64,000 bases of DNA, taken from NCBI RefSeq assembly GCF_000586555.1, contig NZ_AZUC01000045.1, forward strand, positions 124,001 through 188,000, written 5' to 3'. This stretch comes from Sporosarcina sp. D27 (GTDB lineage Bacteria; Bacillota; Bacilli; Bacillales_A; Planococcaceae). The position numbers and the translations under genes are program-made. This document shows positions 26,883 to 35,587 of the stretch, piece by piece (positions within the stretch are counted from its first letter, which is position 1; each line of letters begins with the position of its first letter). Under the pieces are notes generated by a model, which was not told the origin of the DNA, did not search any database, and saw nothing but the letters and a program-made list of their open reading frames with translations.

Positions 26883-28577
26883 TTATAGTTTAAATTGATG
26901 TGCCAATCTATTCAGCTCTTCCGAAAGTTGAGCGAGTTCAGCTGAACTACTGGCCACTTCTTCCATAGAGCTTGCAGTTTGCTGAACAGAAGCTGAGGTT
27001 TGTTCTACACCCGCCGCCGCTTCTTCAGATACTGCAGCGATATCGTCAACTGTATTATTGATTTCTTTAGTATTTTCAACAATGTCATTCAAATTTTTTC
27101 CAACTGTTTTTATATTTTCATCCATTTTCAAAACAGCTTTACTAATTTTATGGAATGTCCCTTTTGTCAATTGAAGCTGTTCGGTTCCTTGCTCTACCTC
27201 TTCATAACCTTCTGCAAGTGCATTCGAAACGCTTTTCGTCTCACCTTGGATTCGTTCCACAATGCCTGAAATATCGGTTACAGAATGAGAAACTTGCTCT
27301 GCCAACTTACGCACCTCATCAGCAACTACTGCAAATCCGCGCCCATGCTCTCCTGCTCTGGCTGCTTCAATTGCTGCATTTAGTGCCAGTAGATTTGTTT
27401 GTGCTGCAATATCATTGATTACCGTAACTAATTTAGAAATCTCCTGGGATTGACTATCCAACCCTTCGACTTTTTGAACCGACTCCTGAACAAGCTCATT
27501 AATTTTCTCCATATGTTTTGTAGAAAACTCCATCATCTCAACACCTTCTTGAGTCATGCCAATTACTTCTTGAGAGTACTTCTGGACGTCAGTCCCATTC
27601 TCATTAGTTTCGAAAATCTTGGTAGCAAAGGAGTCCATGATAGACACTAGGTTGCTAGCACTATTCGCTTGTGTTTCAGCCCCTGTTGCCAGCTCCTGCA
27701 TTGTCATTGCAGTCTGAGTAGAGCCAGCTTTTACTTCACTAGCAGACTGAGTCAACTCTTCACTATGGGATAACACCGTGTTCGAAACACCATTGATTTG
27801 GCTGAGGATTGTATTCATTTTTGCTTGCATTTCATTTGTCGCAGTCACAAGGTGACCGATTTCATCTCGTGCGTTAGTCTCTAGATGCTCCTGGCTAATA
27901 TCTCCGCCAGCAATTAGCTTCATTCTTTCTGCAACGTAATTTATAGGATTGGAGATCACTCTCGCTGTAACAACGGCAATTATAATGGAGATAATTGTGA
28001 TTAACGAAGCGAATATGGAACCAACTTGTGCAGCTCTTTTTTCTGCCCCTTGTATTTCTTTACCCATTTGTTCCATCTTTTCATGATTTTTTTCAGCTAA
28101 CTCTTCATACCCTAGACGAATCTCAGTACTCTCTGCACTTAACTTGGAAGCATTTTGAATAGCTAATTCTTTGTTCCCTTCGTCGTATACATTAAAAACA
28201 TTCGCGTCAACCTGTTTACGCCAATTGACTGTTCGCTTTATCAATGCATCGAACTCACTGTTTACTTCTATACTCCGAATAATACTTTCACTTTCAAGAC
28301 CCATTTCAGTATACTTCTGAAAATCATCTTTAAAGGATGGGTTTCCTGAAAGTAAGTATCCTCTCACCGCTGATATCCTGACAGAGATAGAAGAAGACAT
28401 TTGATCATAAGCAGATAATAGCTGTAATTCTTCAGTAATGACTCGATCCATAGCGGCACTCGTTTTTTTATTCGTTAGATACGTATAGCCACTGTATACG
28501 GACGTTAAAACTATTGCGATAGCAAATCCAAACAGAATTTTCTTTCTAAGACTATTTAACTGCATAAACTTCCTCAT
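26883..28577 (-). CDS. Methyl-accepting chemotaxis protein
   Basis: A 564-residue transmembrane chemoreceptor. TM1 is near residues 12-30, then a four-helix-bundle-type extracytoplasmic sensor of about 150 residues with no PAS or Cache motif. TM2 is near 188-207, followed by a HAMP domain and the MCP signalling coiled coil. The tip is the highly conserved [20 protein letters not shown] segment. It signals ligand changes to CheA/CheW. I take the ATG at 28575-28577 (AGAGG 8 nt upstream) over the in-frame GTG inside that site. No chemotaxis genes are adjacent, so it is a stand-alone receptor. Confidence 0.93.
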   Translation of the reverse strand: MRKFMQLNSLRKKILFGFAIAIVLTSVYSGYTYLTNKKTSAAMDRVITEELQLLSAYDQMSSSISVRISAVRGYLLSGNPSFKDDFQKYTEMGLESESIIRSIEVNSEFDALIKRTVNWRKQVDANVFNVYDEGNKELAIQNASKLSAESTEIRLGYEELAEKNHEKMEQMGKEIQGAEKRAAQVGSIFASLITIISIIIAVVTARVISNPINYVAERMKLIAGGDISQEHLETNARDEIGHLVTATNEMQAKMNTILSQINGVSNTVLSHSEELTQSASEVKAGSTQTAMTMQELATGAETQANSASNLVSIMDSFATKIFETNENGTDVQKYSQEVIGMTQEGVEMMEFSTKHMEKINELVQESVQKVEGLDSQSQEISKLVTVINDIAAQTNLLALNAAIEAARAGEHGRGFAVVADEVRKLAEQVSHSVTDISGIVERIQGETKSVSNALAEGYEEVEQGTEQLQLTKGTFHKISKAVLKMDENIKTVGKNLNDIVENTKEINNTVDDIAAVSEEAAAGVEQTSASVQQTASSMEEVASSSAELAQLSEELNRLAHQFKL

Positions 28578-28887
28578 ACTGTACACCTCTTATATAATTT
28601 TCAGGATATACTAGTTACTACTGGGTAAATATAGTAAATAATAACCACTCCTTAAAATTAAATATATACATACTAATGAACTATGTAAAGTGAATAGCTT
28701 ACGACTACAATGTTTTTTATTGTTATTGAAAAATCCCATCATATCTTGTATTCAGGTAATTTATATTGTAAATAGTCATTTTATTATCCATATTTTACTA
28801 TCTAAAAAGAGACGCACCATTTTGAGGTTACGTCCCTTCAATCACTTGCTATAGGGTCTATCAAGCACAGCATAAAAAGGTATCCCT
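28578..28887. other. AT-rich intergenic region upstream of the chemoreceptor gene
   Basis: About 310 bp that should hold the chemoreceptor promoter. I did not find a clear SigD-type promoter. The only structure is the weak terminator at 28804-28836. Confidence 0.4.
28804..28836. terminator. Weak stem-loop between the chemoreceptor and TatD genes
   Basis: GAGACG pairs with CGTCCC (one G-U). On the minus strand a U-tract follows, downstream of the tatD-like gene. Confidence 0.5.
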
Positions 28888-29664
28888 TCACAGCCGATAA
28901 AATTTTTTTGTTGTCTCATATATTTGTCGATAGACTTCTCCTACTCTCAATTCCTTAATATCTGCGATTGTGTCTATACTATGATGCATCATGGATGGAT
29001 GAGTCATCTCCTCTGCAAATCGGCCTTTAAATGGCCAAGGTCCATCTGTTTCCACCATTAACTGCGATAGTGGGGTTTGTTTGACTATATGTTGAATTTC
29101 TTGTTCATACGTAACATCCGGCGTAACCGATAGAACATACCCATTCCGAAGAACACGCTCTAGAACTGCGTCATCCCCTTTAAACCAATGGAAATGCGCA
29201 TGTGTGATGTGATAGCTTTCCAACATGTCGCATACAAGCTCCGCGTCTTCGTAAATAGCATGTAACACAATGGGGAGATCACAGTCTACCGCCTTTTGCA
29301 TAAAACGATCGAGCAAACTTACATAAGGCGCTACATCTATCCCTAGCTCATCCTGACGCAAATAATAAGGAAGGCCGACTTCTCCTATTGCAATAAGACA
29401 GTCATGATTATCATCAATGAGCTGCATAATTCCTTCAAGCTCCCTTTCACTCGGCAGCGACTGTTCTGGGTGATATCCAATAGCAGGTTTAACCCGACTG
29501 TCCATTCGAGCAAACTGCAATTGTGTAAGTGAAGAAGCTAAGTTGTTTGAAACAGCAATTAATGATTCCACGGACGTTTCTTCCAATTCTTTTAGAATTT
29601 GGACTCGTTCACTATCCGTATACATATCTAAGTGGATGTGTGCGTCGATTACGCTTCGGCACAT
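28888..29664 (-). CDS. TatD-family metal-dependent hydrolase
   Basis: This 258-residue TIM-barrel amidohydrolase-type protein has the N-terminal metal ligands in DAHIHLD (His9, His11), Glu in AIGEVGL (about 94), His in VLHAIYEDA and HAHFHWFKG, and Asp in VETDGPWPF. TatD proteins are Mg2+-dependent nucleases or phosphohydrolases, for example 3'-5' exonuclease in DNA repair. This one is a divergent member. It is downstream of the TetR gene in the same direction with a 52-bp gap, and may be co-transcribed. Confidence 0.87.
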   Translation of the reverse strand: MCRSVIDAHIHLDMYTDSERVQILKELEETSVESLIAVSNNLASSLTQLQFARMDSRVKPAIGYHPEQSLPSERELEGIMQLIDDNHDCLIAIGEVGLPYYLRQDELGIDVAPYVSLLDRFMQKAVDCDLPIVLHAIYEDAELVCDMLESYHITHAHFHWFKGDDAVLERVLRNGYVLSVTPDVTYEQEIQHIVKQTPLSQLMVETDGPWPFKGRFAEEMTHPSMMHHSIDTIADIKELRVGEVYRQIYETTKKFYRL

Positions 29665-29716
29665 GAATTGTCACCTACTTTTTGTAATTTTTCATTTGAA
29701 GATAGATTGAAAACAA

Positions 29717-30292
29717 TTACGCCCCTGTCGAATTACTGGATTGTATATTCACGATTTGCACGAGTTGACGGTTTAAATAATCCACGCTATAGCTAAAATC
29801 CTTATGATACCAATCAATGATGATTCCAATGATAGCATTCGCTTGATAAGAGCAATGTAGCTCGTGGTCAATATCCTCATGCAATATAGCCTCTTGATCC
29901 TTAAGCAATAATTGTTTGATCTCCTCAAACAATAAATAATAGTACAGTAATGGGACTTTCTTTGAAAACACAATACGGTAGAAGCGCTTATACTTTTCAA
30001 TATGATGGAAAATACGTATTGTATCAGGATTTAATTCTTTAGTGTTCAATACAGTCACATGGCGATAAGGTTCCTGATAGGATCTCGCCAAATCGGCAGT
30101 GATTTCTTTAAAGTACTCTTCAAATAGTTCCTCGACTTGAGCATAGTGCAAATAGAAAGTTCCTCGGTTCACTTTTGCCTTTCTACAAATTTCTGTTATA
30201 GAAATTGCATCCAAGCTCTTTTCATCTAGCACTTCCAGCAAAGCGTTATGCAATGCCTCTTTTGTTTTTATCACGCGCAAATCTGTCCGCAT
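29717..30292 (-). CDS. TetR-family regulator (TetR_C_7/DhaS-like)
   Basis: A 191-residue regulator. The N-terminal HTH contains SITEICRKAKVNRGTFYLHY (about residues 35-54). The C-terminal ligand/dimer domain ends IIGIIIDWYHKDFSYSVDYL, which fits the TetR_C_7 type found in DhaS-like regulators. It is divergent from the SDR gene at 30438 and the shared 145-bp region has two direct repeats, so it probably represses both. A fragment of a second gene of this type survives at 31350-31430. Confidence 0.88.
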   Translation of the reverse strand: MRTDLRVIKTKEALHNALLEVLDEKSLDAISITEICRKAKVNRGTFYLHYAQVEELFEEYFKEITADLARSYQEPYRHVTVLNTKELNPDTIRIFHHIEKYKRFYRIVFSKKVPLLYYYLLFEEIKQLLLKDQEAILHEDIDHELHCSYQANAIIGIIIDWYHKDFSYSVDYLNRQLVQIVNIQSSNSTGA

Positions 30293-30307
30293 CCCTTTTC
30301 ACCTCTA

Positions 30308-30351
30308 AATGAACAGCTATTGATAGTTCTGTTCCTTAATGAACAACTATT
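30308..30351. promoter_or_regulatory. Direct repeats, probable TetR-family operators
   Basis: AATGAACAGCTATT (30308-30321) and AATGAACAACTATT (30338-30351) differ at one position and lie 30 bp apart, between the divergent tetR-type and SDR genes. The first is also part of an inverted repeat GAACAG...CTGTTC. Confidence 0.6.
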
Positions 30352-30364
30352 AACTATTTGATTA

Positions 30365-30393
30365 TTGTAAGAACTCACTTTCAATACTATAAT
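30365..30393 (+). promoter_or_regulatory. Sigma-A-type promoter of the SDR gene
   Basis: TTGTAA, a 17-bp spacer, then a perfect TATAAT at 30388-30393, about 45 bp before the SDR start and next to the direct repeats. Confidence 0.65.
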
Positions 30394-30437
30394 TTTATTG
30401 AACAGGTGTACAGTAAAATCAGAGGAGGCGGGTTCGA

Positions 30438-31196
30438 ATGAGATTAGAAGAAAAAGTAGCTATCGTCACAGGAGCAGCATCCGGCATGGGAAAAGCGATT
30501 GCTGTAGGGTACGCAAAGGAAGGCGCGAAAGTCGTGGTATCCGACATCAACATGGAGGGTGCTCAAGCTGTGGTAGATGAAATTAAAGCTATAGGTGCAG
30601 AGGCGATTGCAGTTCAAACAAATGTGGTATTAGAGGAGGACGTGCAACGGCTATTCGATGAAACAAAAAAAGCATTCGGTAAATTAGACATCCTTGTAAA
30701 CAACGCCGGTATCATGGATGGCATGGAGCCTATTGGGGAAGTTTCAGAAGAACAATGGGAACGAGTTTTCTCAGTGAATACAACGGCCGTAATGAGATCT
30801 ATGCGCATTGCAGTAAATCTATTCATGGAACAAGGACACGGTTCTATCGTCAACAATATCTCTGCAGGCGGGCTTTACGGTGGTCGCGCGGGAGCTGCGT
30901 ACACAGCATCGAAGCACGCCGTCGTTGGTCTAACAAAAAATACGGCATTCATGTACGCAGACAAAAACATACGCTGCAACGGGATTGCCCCCGGAGCCGT
31001 CGCGACGAATATTAGTACTTCCATGAAAAATATAAGCGAGTTTGGTGCACGTCGCCAATCACTGGGGATGTCCCTGAACCCGCGGGTAGGACAGCCTGAT
31101 GAAGTTGCAGAAATTGCCATCCTCTTAGGATCGGATGCTGCAAGTTTTGTGAATGGACAGGTAATTGGTGTAGACGGTGGCTGGACTTCCTATTAA
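30438..31196 (+). CDS. Short-chain dehydrogenase/reductase
   Basis: A 252-residue classical SDR with GAASGMG (about residues 12-18), NNAGIMDG near 89, and Tyr-Lys in AAYTASKHAVVG. The C-terminus is VNGQVIGVDGGWTSY. It is probably a cytoplasmic NAD(P)-dependent alcohol/ketone oxidoreductase; the substrate is unknown. It has a strong RBS (GAGGAGG) and is divergent from the TetR gene. Inducible expression through that regulator, perhaps by a xenobiotic or carbonyl compound, is an inference. Confidence 0.9.
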   Translation: MRLEEKVAIVTGAASGMGKAIAVGYAKEGAKVVVSDINMEGAQAVVDEIKAIGAEAIAVQTNVVLEEDVQRLFDETKKAFGKLDILVNNAGIMDGMEPIGEVSEEQWERVFSVNTTAVMRSMRIAVNLFMEQGHGSIVNNISAGGLYGGRAGAAYTASKHAVVGLTKNTAFMYADKNIRCNGIAPGAVATNISTSMKNISEFGARRQSLGMSLNPRVGQPDEVAEIAILLGSDAASFVNGQVIGVDGGWTSY

Positions 31197-31277
31197 GGAA
31201 TTGGGTTTGTGTAGGCGTGTCTTTAGGACTTGAGAATAGTCTTGAATGAGATTAGTTGGATCAGACACTTTTAAAGA

Positions 31278-31310
31278 CCAAAAGACCCGTGCTTTGCGGT
31301 CTTTTGGTTT
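31278..31310 (+). terminator. Terminator of the SDR gene
   Basis: CCAAAAGACC pairs with GGTCTTTTGG and is followed by TTT. Confidence 0.85.
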
Positions 31311-31349
31311 ACACGTGATACGGATTATTTTATTTGGAGTAAGTGCGAG

Positions 31350-31430
31350 TTAAACAGATATACATATTTTATTTTGTGCGATTTGACGGTTTAAATAATC
31401 CACGGTACAACTGCACTCCTTATGCGCTTC
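31350..31430 (-). pseudogene. Remnant of a TetR-family gene 3' end
   Basis: On the minus strand, 26 codons plus stop read EAHKECSCTVDYLNRQIAQ and so on, aligning with the C-terminus of the TetR protein at 29717-30292 (YHKDFSYSVDYLNRQLVQI). A 22-bp block (31383-31404) is identical to 29765-29786. Nothing upstream of it resembles the rest of a TetR gene; the next gene is the AraC regulator. It is a leftover from a duplication or a replaced paralogue. Confidence 0.65.
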
Positions 31431-31456
31431 TTCTAAACAAGCTCAGTAATATTCCT

Positions 31457-32539
31457 TTACCGTGCTTTATTTATCAGCTCTATATACTGAGTGTCCCCAT
31501 ACCCGATCATCGGGAAAACCTCAAATAACCGCTTGAGCAATTCGGATTGAGACAACTGTTTGTTTCTAGCAATGTATTTAGTCACGGGATTGTTTTCAGT
31601 CTGCATTTCTAGATACAACTTAATTGCCTGGTACATCACAGGCAGAACTTCATGTTTCGGCTTCTTGTGATCCACTAGTACGTCTTCATAGACTGAATAA
31701 TAGTTGCCCAAAGCAAGTTCAGTTTGAGTTACTTTAAATTCGTCCTCTCTAAAACTATTTAAATACACCGTACCTTTATAATCTGACTGCTCAAGATAAG
31801 CAAGAACGGTTAGAAGATTCATCTGGCAAAACATATCTTCACCAAACCACAAAACTATATAGTTATAGTTTTTCTGATTAAGATTTTTTAATGGCTGCAT
31901 CACTTTAGAGGTGTAACTTTCAATAGAGACATGATGTCCTAAAGCACGTGTTTCAATGAATGTAGAATCGAAAATTGGAATAGTCGTTTCATGGACACAC
32001 ATCGCTTCATTAAATGGGGCATAATCTGAATTGCCCATTAATTTTTTACTTTTGAATTCCTCATACATGACTTCACCATTTAAGATATTCAATACATCTT
32101 GATCAAATAATTCACTCTTTTCACTTTGCAAGTGTACTACTTCTTTTTCTCTGCGAGTATTCATACTATCTCCGTCCTTTCTTGGATGAATCATTAGCTT
32201 GGCAATCGATTGGACTGGCATTTCATGGCGTTGAAAATCTCTTGGGCTCACGCCAAAAACTGATTTAAAAGCTCTGCTATAAGCTTCTTGGGAAGAATAG
32301 TTATAGTCAATCGCAATATCGATGATTTTGCGATTCATTACTAAATCCTCTGTAGACAAATATAATCTTCGCAGCAAAATGTAGCGCCTTATACTGATAC
32401 CGGTTGTCTGATGAAACTTAAAAGAGCAGTAGTATGGAGAATACCCCATATGATTTGCTAACTCGTCCAAAGAAAACTCCCCTTGCAATTTGCCCTCTAT
32501 CCAATCAATCATGTGCTGGATACACTCATTCAATTTCAT
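31457..32539 (-). CDS. AraC-family regulator with DUF1835-like C-terminal region
   Basis: A 360-residue protein. The AraC HTH domain is at the N-terminus (about residues 5-105: FSLDELANHMGYSPYYCSFK, then IIDIAIDYNYSSQEAYSRAF and FGVSPRDF). The remaining 250 residues contain YIVLWFGEDMFCQMNLLTVL and EDVLVDHKKP, which resemble the DUF1835/DUF3658-type region rather than a sugar- or drug-binding domain. The ATG at 32537-32539 is very close to AGGAG; a TTG two codons downstream has better spacing, so the exact start is unsure. Target genes are unknown. It is divergent from the YhgE/Pip-like permease. Confidence 0.85.
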   Translation of the reverse strand: MKLNECIQHMIDWIEGKLQGEFSLDELANHMGYSPYYCSFKFHQTTGISIRRYILLRRLYLSTEDLVMNRKIIDIAIDYNYSSQEAYSRAFKSVFGVSPRDFQRHEMPVQSIAKLMIHPRKDGDSMNTRREKEVVHLQSEKSELFDQDVLNILNGEVMYEEFKSKKLMGNSDYAPFNEAMCVHETTIPIFDSTFIETRALGHHVSIESYTSKVMQPLKNLNQKNYNYIVLWFGEDMFCQMNLLTVLAYLEQSDYKGTVYLNSFREDEFKVTQTELALGNYYSVYEDVLVDHKKPKHEVLPVMYQAIKLYLEMQTENNPVTKYIARNKQLSQSELLKRLFEVFPMIGYGDTQYIELINKAR

Positions 32540-32603
32540 CACTCCTGATTAACAGTATACGCTGTAGCTAGTTTATTCATATGATAGTTGTTGTGCTAAT
32601 GGA

Positions 32604-32648
32604 AAACCGGCCTATTTAGAAAAGCCCACCAATCTTTGTTGCCGGTTT
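32604..32648. other. Weak inverted repeat between araC-type and permease genes
   Basis: AAACCGGC and GCCGGTTT form an 8-bp stem with a 29-nt loop. Its role is unclear; it lies between divergent genes. Confidence 0.3.
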
Positions 32649-32715
32649 GCTCTTTCTTTTAGAATATGTACGTCTCACTTACTTCAAAATCCAACTCTCC
32701 TTCAAATCAAATCAG

Positions 32716-32743
32716 TTGACTTCCTAGGAAAAAAGAATAAAAT
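32716..32743 (+). promoter_or_regulatory. Sigma-A-type promoter of the permease gene
   Basis: TTGACT, 16-bp spacer, TAAAAT, about 78 bp before the start codon. Confidence 0.6.
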
Positions 32744-32821
32744 GATGAGATACTTTAAACAAAGTACTTTTCTTGAAGTCCATTGTTCGAAGTGTATATT
32801 GAATTGGAGAGAGGAAAAAAA

Positions 32822-34006
32822 ATGAAATTCACACAATTTCTAAAAACAAGGGGTTCTATTGCCGCCATCATTATGGGGGTATTCTATGCGATTGCCATGC
32901 TAGGGATTTTCTTACCAGGTTATACGGCAATCCCAGGAAATATTGATGAGTTACCAATTGCGATTGTCAATGATGATGTAGGTGAATATGGTGCAAAGAT
33001 TGCTGATCAACTACAAGAAAACTTACCTTTTAAAGAAATAGAAACGGATATAAAAAATAAGCAAGCTTTAAAAGAATTGGAGAAAAATGATCTAGCCTTA
33101 GTCGTTCATATTCCCGAATCATTCTCTTCGGATATGCAAAATGGTGACACATCATCTAGTATCGACTTTACAATTAACGACGCAGGAGCAACAGTTATTT
33201 CATCCTCAATGAAGTCAGTTGTTGCAGAAATCAATAATCAGTTAAGTCAGCAATTCTCTCAACAAACGGCTCAAAGCGTATTAATGAACTTTAATGTACC
33301 CGAAAAGCAAGCCTCTGAATTAGCCGAAAAAATTGAAACAGCTTATGTTGGTAACGTAGTGACCGTCAACAAGATTCCAGATGGCATGCATAATAATATG
33401 CTCCCTATGTTCCTAACAATGGCGAGCTATATCGGTGCTATGATTGGATCCATGCAATTAGTAGAAGCTTTTAAAGAAAGCCGTGGAAAAGCTAGCAAGA
33501 CGCGACTATTCATCTACTTACAATTGACTGCTCTTTTAATAGCAGTGTTATCTTCACTAGCGGCTACAGGAATCACCTATTTAGTGAACCAACCTGATGG
33601 AAGCTTGTTCTTGAGTATCGTTGGTCATCAGACCCTCATCTATATGGCAAGTTTCAATTTCACAGCGATTCTTATTTTCTTACTTGGATCTGCTGGTATG
33701 ATTCTCAATATCCCATTAATCTTCGTACAGACTTTAGCAAATGGGGCAGTAATCTCACGTGATATGATGTACAAGCCTTATGAATGGGCTAGTCATTTTA
33801 CACCTATGTATTATTCCGTACAGGGCTACTTAGCAGATCTATATGGAAGCATTAGTCCAAGTCCATTCCTTTGGTCACTAGCTGCGGTTGGTTTAGGTGC
33901 AATGGTCATAAATATCATAATCGTTGCGACCGTTCACAAATCCAAACCAACTAACAAGTCCGCAACAAGGACTGAAATCGAAGAAATTACAAAAGTGTTG
34001 TCTTAA
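32822..34006 (+). CDS. YhgE/Pip-like ABC-2-type membrane protein
   Basis: This 394-residue protein has an N-terminal TM (about residues 11-33). A roughly 170-residue extracytoplasmic domain follows with PIAIVNDDVGEYGAKI and LALVVHIPESFS, typical of the YhgE/Pip N-terminal region. Five to six C-terminal TMs begin at about residue 195 (MLPMFLTMASYIGAMIGSM). The family is related to ABC-2 permeases and DUF3533. Functions include export or drug tolerance, but no ATPase is adjacent. The ATG at 32822 with GAGAGG is preferred over the frame from 32783. It is followed 46 bp later by the PadR gene. Confidence 0.85.
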   Translation: MKFTQFLKTRGSIAAIIMGVFYAIAMLGIFLPGYTAIPGNIDELPIAIVNDDVGEYGAKIADQLQENLPFKEIETDIKNKQALKELEKNDLALVVHIPESFSSDMQNGDTSSSIDFTINDAGATVISSSMKSVVAEINNQLSQQFSQQTAQSVLMNFNVPEKQASELAEKIETAYVGNVVTVNKIPDGMHNNMLPMFLTMASYIGAMIGSMQLVEAFKESRGKASKTRLFIYLQLTALLIAVLSSLAATGITYLVNQPDGSLFLSIVGHQTLIYMASFNFTAILIFLLGSAGMILNIPLIFVQTLANGAVISRDMMYKPYEWASHFTPMYYSVQGYLADLYGSISPSPFLWSLAAVGLGAMVINIIIVATVHKSKPTNKSATRTEIEEITKVLS

Positions 34007-34012
34007 TCATGT

Positions 34013-34037
34013 TATAATAAGAATAATTATTCTTATT
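34013..34037 (+). promoter_or_regulatory. Promoter -10 overlapped by a perfect 22-bp palindrome (PadR operator candidate)
   Basis: TATAAT at 34013-34018 overlaps a perfect palindrome at 34016-34037 (half-site AATAAGAATAA). It ends 15 bp before the PadR start codon, as expected of an autoregulatory operator. Confidence 0.65.
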
Positions 34038-34052
34038 AAAGGGGCATTGCGA

Positions 34053-34592
34053 GTGAGCATTCAAGTGTTTATATTAAGCAAACTAATGATGGAAAAAACC
34101 TATCCTTATAAGCTGAAAAAACAAATGTCTGAACCCATTCCATTGGACGAATTAGGTGGAATCACAGAGAGTAAACTGTACTATCACTTCGATGCTCTGG
34201 CAAAACGTGGTTTGATTGAACCCGTTGAAATCATAAAAGAAGAACATCGTCCAGATAAACAAGTATTTGCGATTACGGCTAAAGGCCGTGAAGAGCTCCC
34301 CAAAAAGATTTATAAATTATTTGAATCTGCGAGTGACATTAATGACATTGTCATTGGCCTGGCTAACATCAAATACGTGGATTCTGAAAAAGTAGTAATC
34401 CTTTTAAAAGAGAGATTGGCCGATTATAAAGCCCATTGGGATCGTATCATGAATTTTGAAAACAATACTCGTAGAGACAAAAAAAGTGAAAATCTCAATG
34501 AGTTGCTTCTTGGATACTTTACAACTAAATCTGATCACACCATTTATTGGATTGAAGAAGCTATTAAACAAATTGAACAGGGTAATCTATAA
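34053..34592 (+). CDS. PadR-family transcriptional regulator
   Basis: A 179-residue regulator. The N-terminal winged helix has FILSKLMMEKTYPYKLKKQM, the TESKLYYHFDALAKRGLIEP recognition region and the wing KQVFAITAKGREEL; a helical C-terminal dimerisation region follows. The GTG at 34053 follows AAAGGGG at 8 nt. PadR repressors commonly control an adjacent membrane transporter, and this one sits directly downstream of the YhgE/Pip-like permease gene. I infer that it controls both, through the palindrome in front of it. Confidence 0.88.
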   Translation: MSIQVFILSKLMMEKTYPYKLKKQMSEPIPLDELGGITESKLYYHFDALAKRGLIEPVEIIKEEHRPDKQVFAITAKGREELPKKIYKLFESASDINDIVIGLANIKYVDSEKVVILLKERLADYKAHWDRIMNFENNTRRDKKSENLNELLLGYFTTKSDHTIYWIEEAIKQIEQGNL

Positions 34593-34644
34593 AAGGACCT
34601 TCCAGAAAGTCAGTGAGAACTGATTTCTGCGAAAGTCCTTTTTG
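34591..34644 (+). terminator. Terminator of padR-type gene
   Basis: Outer stem AAAAGGAC/GTCCTTTTT with inner stems CAGAAA/TTTCTG and CAGT/ACTG, followed by a T-tract. Confidence 0.75.
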
Positions 34645-34684
34645 TTTGTTCAGATGCAAAAAGTTGTGAGAAGATCTGAATTGG

Positions 34685-34728
34685 AAAAGGCTTTAAGAGT
34701 CAGGGATCCCCTCTCTTAAAGCCTTTTT
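34685..34728. terminator. Terminator of metNIQ
   Basis: AAAGGCTTTAAGAG pairs with CTCTTAAAGCCTTT with U-tracts on both strands; it lies 10 nt beyond the metQ stop. Confidence 0.9.
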
Positions 34729-34737
34729 ATGTTTTAA

Positions 34738-35571
34738 TCAGAATGCTGGAATTGCCGTTTCGTCGTAGTTGTCTTCCAAAAACTTACGGACCTCGTCTGA
34801 TGTCATCGCTTTGGATAGCTTTTGAATCGGTTCCGAATCCGCATTGTCTTCACGGGCAATTAGCGTGATTGCGAAGTCATTTTCGACACCTTCAGTTAGG
34901 AGCGCGTCGCTTTTCGGCGTCAGGTTCAGCGGTGCTGCATAAGCAGGTGTCATGATAACTGCATCTGCGTCATCATACATTCTCGCAAGCATCAGCAAAT
35001 CCACTTCCTTAAACTCATAGTTCTTCGGATTCTCCAGGATATCTGCTTTTGTATAATAAGGTCCATTTTTTTCTTTTAGCGAAATGATGTCTTGCTGAGC
35101 TAATAACGCCAATGAGCGATCAATATTTGAAATATCGTTCGCGATTGCAATGCTCGCACCCTTTGGCAGTTTGTCCATGGAGTCGTATTCTTTTGAGTAG
35201 ACGCCATAATTGGCAAAATAGATCGGCGTTATCGGAACTAGATTTGCATCATTATTGCGATTGAATTCTTCCATGTACGGTACGTGTTGGAAGAAGTTTG
35301 CGTCTACTTCTTTTGCAGCAAGAGCACTGTTAGGTTGAACGTTATCTCCCAAAACGACGATTTCAAGGTCCACGCCTTCTTCTGCAAGGGTTGGTTTCAC
35401 CAATTCCAAGATCTCCGTCATTGGTGGAATTAATGACGCGACTTTCAATGTAACAACTTCATCTTCTTTTGCTGGAGCCTTTTCAGGTTCTTTTGCAGAA
35501 TCCGATTTACTACAGCCTGTTGCTACTACAAGAATCATACTCAACGTTAAAAATAAAAGAAGTTTTTTCAT
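34738..35571 (-). CDS. metQ: Methionine ABC transporter substrate-binding lipoprotein
   Basis: A 277-residue NlpA/MetQ-family lipoprotein: signal with VVATGC (lipidated Cys20), then ATLKV-like start LKVASLIPPM, VVLGDNVQPNSALAAKEVDA and NFFQHVPYME, hallmark MetQ blocks. It binds methionine (and D-methionine or its derivatives) outside the membrane and delivers it to MetI. It is the last gene of the three-gene operon, 16 nt after metI. Other NlpA-family ligands, such as other amino acids, cannot be excluded. Confidence 0.9.
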   Translation of the reverse strand: MKKLLLFLTLSMILVVATGCSKSDSAKEPEKAPAKEDEVVTLKVASLIPPMTEILELVKPTLAEEGVDLEIVVLGDNVQPNSALAAKEVDANFFQHVPYMEEFNRNNDANLVPITPIYFANYGVYSKEYDSMDKLPKGASIAIANDISNIDRSLALLAQQDIISLKEKNGPYYTKADILENPKNYEFKEVDLLMLARMYDDADAVIMTPAYAAPLNLTPKSDALLTEGVENDFAITLIAREDNADSEPIQKLSKAMTSDEVRKFLEDNYDETAIPAF

Positions 35572-35587
35572 TGTTTTCTCCTGTTCT

